DNA from: Paralichthys olivaceus
Taxonomy: Eukaryota; Chordata; Actinopteri; Pleuronectiformes; Paralichthyidae
Length of the DNA stretch: 64,000 nucleotides
Assembly (NCBI RefSeq): GCF_024713975.1
Contig: NC_091093.1
Location: 23,316,501 to 23,380,500 of the forward strand
Direction of reading: 5' to 3'
In this document: piece after piece, positions 43,352 to 64,000 of the stretch
Numbering within the stretch: the stretch's first letter is position 1
How the letters are laid out: each line of letters starts with the position of its first letter
Translations under genes and position numbers: made by a program
Notes under the pieces: generated by a model
What the model saw: only the letters and a program-made list of their open reading frames with translations
What the model was told of the DNA's origin: nothing
Databases searched by the model: none

Positions 43352-43907
43352 CATCTGATCCTCCCAAGGTCAATGTACCACCTCTTTATTGGGGGTTCCT
43401 CCCTGATCAGGCCTTGGTTGGGCCCACAAGCTCACTCCTGATTTCCTAACATCAGGTTTCAAAACACACTGGATGAGCGCAAGTTGTTTTTCCCAGGAAA
43501 GGTTGTTGTAACCTCTTCTTACTGTGTAAAAGGACAGAGGATCGATGGTAAACAACTTAAGGTTTATAATCTAGTGTGCACCTTCCTGATGGAGTTTCAT
43601 CTCCAGCAGACCCTCCAGGTTAAATCCATCTGGTATTTGATTTAGTTTCCGTGCATCAGGGCCATAGGACAGTTTTTCATGAAGCAGATGCACTGAATTT
43701 ATAAATGTTTAGAAATGTGAACATGGATTTGAAACTTTAAAGATGTGTTTTGCTAGATCTTTTACAGGCTTCCACCATAACTTGGAAAAAAGGAAGATTC
43801 AGCCTGAACTTGCACTGGCAATTTTTTTTAGACTTGTGCCCGTATATGTCCTCACAGTTTCATGTTCACTGTAAAATTTTAAAGTTTTACATCTGATTGA
43901 CATGTGT

Positions 43908-43929
43908 AATAAAGTTTCAATATAATAAA
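43908..43929 (+). terminator. gtf2f2: gtf2f2 poly(A) signals
   Basis: Two AATAAA hexamers (43908-43913 and 43924-43929) lie about 560 bp after the gtf2f2 stop codon. They are the first strong signals on the plus strand, giving a 3'UTR of about 0.6 kb. Confidence 0.6.
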
Positions 43930-44299
43930 ACATTGTAGAAATCTTTAAGAATGGTATCAAGCTTAACAGATAACAAAAACTCAGGGTTAACTGAGCCAGT
44001 TGATGCCTCACTTCTACAAATGGACATCATTAGGCCCATTGAAGTCTGAGAAAGACCCTGGTTATTTTAACGTTGCCTTAATCCTCAGATTGAGTCAATA
44101 GATTTATCCCTTTAATACCCCTTGCATGTTCCAATGGCTTCTTAATTTTGATCCTTACTAATCTGTATAATGTTAGTTTGAATGCAGATTAGCTGAAAAT
44201 GCGGTTTGCTGCTGCAGCCGTGGATAACTGGATAGTTTCGCACCACCATGCAGAATTCATAGGTTCAACACGGCATAAAAGTAAAAAAAAAATGTATCA

Positions 44300-46760
44300 A
44301 ATGCAGAGATGGAGTTGAATAGCATTTTTATTTCTTAACAAACACAAGTACAGTGTAGATTCATACTGCTTCAATGCATTACGTGTAAGACAATGTCAGA
44401 TGAAAGACAAATAAATTTACATTTAGTCACAAGTTTCAGGAAGAGGATGTTCCACTGGTCCAATTTCCATCAGGGGTTCAGTGTCTCACCTGAAAGAGAA
44501 TTTAAACTGGATCAGATACAGCACAAGGTCCTACTGCAACAAGTATTTGCTTTGAATTCTCAATTAGACAAGATAACACTCAGCCTGTATAAACAGGATT
44601 CTTTAGATGTTCAGTCCTAAAAGTAGCAGCAATATACTGGAATCAAGTGGATTCAGCGAGTAAAAACCCACATTTACTTAAATCATACTACATTAATATA
44701 TGAATCTGAGCCTGGTTCATGTCCAATAAGCTCAAATGTATTCCTCAATTCAATCTGTGCTGCCAAGTAATGTAGCAGTCAGGAAGCACAAGGAAGATTC
44801 AGTTTAGCATCTCCATGCAAACCAAGAAGCCAATGAAACTCGCTTCAGGTCTATCAGTGGATGCAAAAACTACTCTAATTAAAAACAGTGGTACTCACCT
44901 GTAAAGCTTGACTACTTCAGACTGCTCAACAGGGTCTTTCACAGCTGCTGCAATGTCTCACCTGGTTTCATGTTTAAACCATGAGGCTGGAAGAGGAGAA
45001 AAAATCTGAATACTGAATTATCAGTTCAACATGCAGACAGTTGGTTTTATATTCAGTTACACTGACAGTGATCAGTGTGAGCAACAATATCGTGGACACA
45101 TGCTCATGATTTATCCTCCCCTATTCAATCCGAGACGCCATTGAAAAGAGGCGAGCAGAAAGCGCGGGGACATTTAATATTGCATCTGAAATATTAAAAC
45201 CCAGGGTCTCTCACATCAGAGAGCCCAGGCTGTCAAAGATGCAGCTTGAGAAAAGGCTCAACAGTCACAACACTACACGCATATCCACAAAACAAGACGT
45301 ACAGTAACTTCAAATACCTTTTCAAACAGAGCTGTTGCAGACAGGAGGTGCTTTCAGACCCATTTCACCAGTAGTCACACTGCTGTAACTACAAGTTGTG
45401 ATGTTAGCAGTGATGTCACCAGGACAGGATTCTTCTGAAGATCAGACACCACCGTCATCATCCTCCATCAGGATCATACAGGGGTCCAACTAATGGCATT
45501 TGATCCACTGGGGGGAAGTGCAGAAGAAGTTTATTTTCCAGAGGTCCATCAATCAAATATCTTATTGAACTCAAATCTATTAACACTAACATAACATGTG
45601 ATGAAATTTCTAATTCTGTTATTTTGCTCAAAACATACAGGTAATATGAAAAGTCTTGATTACTTTAAGGTGTGAGACAAACATCTGTATATACAGACAA
45701 ACAGAACACTGGTATTTCAAATCAAGTGATAAGATCACACAAAACATTTGACTGGTTTTGACCTGCGAATATTAACACATCTTACTTGAAAACCATCCAA
45801 ATGAATAATTGATATAGCTGTTATCTTACTCTCGGCTGATGATGATTGATCTTAGTTACAGCTCTAATCTGCTCTTTCATCAGCACAGGGCTGAACATTA
45901 ACGTTAGAATCTTTATTCCAGAATAAGTCACTGCTTAGTCTTAGAATCCAAAAGTTAATATACTAAAGAATTAGCAGATTAGAGCTGTAACTAATACCTG
46001 ATAGAGCAGCTGTCTTAATCTCAGATGATGGATTAATACATCAACTACAAATTACAGCTCTAATCTATGTAATCATCAGTACAGGGCTGCATATTAACTT
46101 TGATAGCTACTGATCCAGGATCGACAGGAATTTAAATGTCTCTCTCGTATTGTAAATGTCAGTTTCTATATTAAATCAACATGATGAACTGTAACATCGC
46201 TGCTTCCAGCATTGACAGTGAAGTAGCCAAAAGATTCAGTGAGAAAATAACATGAAATTCTCGGTTTACCCCAGAAACTGGAACATATCAACATTCAACG
46301 TTGGCTACGACCCTCCAGTTAGCATCGAGGCTAGCTGAAGCAGTGCATGCTAGCAACGCACCATACCCCGGCCATGCTAATGTTAGCATGTTGTAGCGCG
46401 TGTCTTGGGTCTGAAAACATGTTTTATGTTATTTCACTTGGTTCCACGTGTTGCTAGCTTAACCGCTAACATAGTAACGCTGGTGTTCTCTGATGTTAAG
46501 AGTCGTAAAACGGATTCTGACTCGTTTTAAACGGGTCCGGCTAATTCCCACGTGTCCACAGATCGAGGCTCAAACTCCGTCACCGCCTCGTTGACGTTAT
46601 TCTCTCCGAATGTGTTGACGTGACATACTTACGATAAAACCCGTCGGGGCAGATGAAGGAGCCCATGATGAGGTTTGACTTTGTGAAGCCTGGACGCGTT
46701 CGATTCCCTCCACTCACACGTGTCCTCTGAGGTAAAGACCGACGAGCCGCGAGCTTCTTC
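44300..46760 (-). ncRNA. Possible spliced minus-strand transcript, non-coding or microprotein
   Basis: Four consensus-bounded exons can be drawn on the minus strand. Exon 1 ends at 46633 (TTTTATC|GTAAGT). The others are 45318-45507 (acceptor CTTCCCCCCAG, donor AAAAG|GTATTT), 44899-44986 (donor ACAG|GTGAGT), and a last exon from 44489 (acceptor TCTTTCAG) to an AATAAA at 44327-44332. A GC-rich, CpG-containing start region lies at 46,500-46,780. The only start in exon 1 (ATG at 46664-46666) reads MGSFICPDGFY and closes after 27 codons in exon 2. Downstream exons have stops in all frames. In human, TPT1 and its antisense RNA lie next to GTF2F2, but I see no TPT1 coding sequence. A snoRNA-host or lncRNA role is speculative. 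Confidence 0.3.
45830..46090. repeat. Nested inverted repeats around TTACAGCTCTAATCT
   Basis: TTAGTTACAGCTCTAATCTGCT (45852-45873) recurs exactly inverted at 45973-45994. A third partial copy, ATTACAGCTCTAATCT, is at 46051-46066. Each sits beside an AGCTGTT/AGCTGTC partner, so several hairpins are possible. The segment GCTGATGA..CATCATCTGAG also pairs with itself. It lies inside the largest intron of the possible minus-strand transcript. Box-C-like TGATGA and box-D-like CTGA occur, but the terminal stem is not convincing. Confidence 0.6.
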
Positions 46761-46779
46761 TTTAAATAGGCTGTGGCTC

Positions 46780-48100
46780 GTGCTCGCCTCCCCGAGGAGG
46801 AAGAGGGAACTTCACCTGTGTCCCCCTAGTGGACATGACGGACCCCAGTTAACAAGTCATGAAACTTTGAATCTGTTTCTTTATTTTAATTTAGAAACAA
46901 TAATATGTATTTCATTCACGGTGTCTTTATTTGGTCACTTTATAATTATTGTTGCTTTTGCTATAAAAAACAATGCAGATTTATTTATATTGGATTTTGG
47001 GTATTTAGGTGTATGAGTTTTTATATGAGTGTTTATATGTATGTATGTATAAATACATATACATACATTTATATAAAATATAGAGCACAGGTATACAACA
47101 TATTTATAGATGTATAGGAAGCTGGTTAAGTATAAGATAATTATTAATTAATGAATTATGGAGAAGTTAAATTAAATACATTTGTACTTCTTCTTTGTCC
47201 CTTTCGAATATGTAGATTAATCATTAACTGTTTGATTCTTCTTTTTTCCCTCATCACTGTTTGTATATAATCATTTTTTCTGTTTATTTTTGAACTTGTT
47301 TGTATAATTTCTAATCCCCAATCCTATGTACATGTCAAATTAAAAAAAAAAGAATGAATGAATGAATACAACCTTTGTGTAGTTACATTAAATATATGTA
47401 GCGTAATGAGGATTTGTTAGTTTAATTTATTTAAAAAAATTAAATGATTGAATAGGTTATCTATTTATTGTTATAATTCTGCACTTGGCTGCAGTACATT
47501 ACTATATATTACATTATATAGATAGTGTTGTTTTCCCACACTGCTTGCAAATATAAGGAAACTGCATTATTGCTTGAAAGCTTTTTAATAACAAATATCA
47601 GGATTGCACTGTATATATTTTCACTGTGAATCTATTGAATATTCACTCTGCTTATTCTTTGCCCTGCTTATATATAATTTATATATAAATGTGATTTAGA
47701 GCTCTGTGCTTTAAGAGCTTGCTCTTTATCATACGATGCTGCTATCGTTGGTTTTTGCACCAATGTGACAATGTTACAAAACCATAGCCTATATAGATAT
47801 TCATAACTCCACCATCCAGGCTGAAATATTACCCTGATCTTTCATTTGTTTAGTTAGATACTAAAACAATGTGTGACTTTAAAACACATTTAAATACTAA
47901 ACCATGATCATTTTGGAGTTTTACACAAATATCACCAGTGTGCAGTGTTTGATAAATGTGCCTAAAGTGAAATGATATAAGATGATAGCCTATTGCAGGA
48001 AAATAAAATAGACATTTGTTGGTTATAATTATTATAGAGGCTAATAGAGGAGAGACCTAAATCAAATGTGGACATGCACGCGTGTGCACGGCGCACGTCA
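46780..48100. other. AT-rich intergenic region upstream of tanc1
   Basis: There is no gene-like ORF. A run of TATG/TACA repeats occurs at about 47030-47075. The stretch from about 47180 ends in A10 followed by (GAAT)4 at 47341-47368, which resembles the tail of a LINE copy; no protein remnant supports that. Confidence 0.4.
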
Positions 48101-48211
48101 CCGCCTCCTGGTGCCTCACTGTGTGACTGTGGAGCTGCACAGAAGCTTTTCCTCCAACGTCCTGTGGATTAACGTGAACACATGAACCCATCGTAGAAGA
48201 CTTGAGAGCAG
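48100..48211 (+). promoter_or_regulatory. tanc1: tanc1 5'UTR exon with a short uORF
   Basis: A GC-richer block (48,080-48,211) ends with a good donor (GCAG|GTGAGT at 48211/48212). The next exon begins at 48401 after CCTTCCACAG and holds the tanc1 ATG, so this is the likely leader exon. It contains ATGAACCCATCGTAG (48182-48196), a four-codon upstream ORF. The transcription start is not placed. Confidence 0.45.
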
Positions 48212-48423
48212 GTGAGTTTACTCTTCATCTTAAAGTGTCATCATGTTGTATCTGTGAACAGCCTCATCTCATTAAGGTCTCATATCAATTAAACTCAGCT
48301 CCTCCACCAGACGAATTAAGAGCTAAGAGCTGGTGTAATGTTGCCTGAAATCACACGTTCCTGAAATCAAATGAATGTGTTGATTATGGTCCTTCCACAG
48401 ACAGAAAAGCAGCAGCTACAGTG

Positions 48424-64000
<15,577 letters not shown>

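Noticed and set aside
45780-45905. Box C/D or H/ACA snoRNA
   Set aside because: TGATGA, CTGA, AGATTA and ACA motifs are present, but neither a closing stem next to C/D boxes nor a proper two-hairpin H/ACA layout could be drawn. It is kept as a palindrome finding only.

Overview
The window looks like nuclear DNA of a ray-finned fish, probably a percomorph teleost. Its genes are multi-exon with GT-AG introns. It holds teleost-type dispersed repeats (Tc1 relatives, short inverted-repeat elements, a tRNA-derived SINE, a LINE 3' end), many microsatellites, and vertebrate single-copy genes. No prokaryotic, viral or CRISPR features were seen. All gene models below were assembled by hand from exon translations and splice sites. 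Every complete model keeps one open frame through all exons and ends close to the human protein length as I recall it.

Layout. 1-1200: dispersed repeat array. 2330-10960 (-): rbm26, 22 coding exons, 1,015 aa. 10961-11410: its GC-rich promoter. 11.4-15.3 kb: no recognisable gene. 15302-23135 (-): cyp27c1, 9 coding exons, 539 aa, with a target-site-duplicated LINE tail in its first intron. 23.1-27.7 kb: microsatellites and two abutting Tc1-like relics in opposite orientations. 27740-34418 (-): ercc3/XPB, 15 exons, 784 aa. A ~430 bp inverted repeat has one arm in its intron 6 and the other just past its stop. 35403-37886 (+): gpalpp1, 7 exons, 349 aa, head-to-head with ercc3. 39016-43351 (+): gtf2f2 (TFIIF beta/RAP30), 9 exons, 270 aa, with a GC-AG intron and a 60-nt exon that the human protein lacks. 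44.3-46.7 kb (-): a possible spliced non-coding or microprotein transcript with nested palindromes inside. 48.1 kb to the window end (+): the 5' half of tanc1, a 5'UTR exon plus nine coding exons covering 542 residues up to and beyond the P-loop.

Functional themes. rbm26 acts in nuclear RNA surveillance and processing. ercc3 (TFIIH) and gtf2f2 (TFIIF) are both RNA polymerase II initiation factors and lie only about 4.6 kb apart. cyp27c1 makes vitamin A2 for red-shifted vision. tanc1 is a postsynaptic scaffold. In human, cyp27c1-ercc3 and tanc1 are on chromosome 2q, while rbm26 and gpalpp1-gtf2f2 are on 13q. The window therefore interleaves two ancestral linkage blocks. Nothing here is a convincing wholly new system. 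The items most worth checking are the ercc3 inverted-repeat pair, the gtf2f2 splicing oddities, the 44-47 kb spliced unit and the array of hormone-receptor-like palindromes at 296-829.
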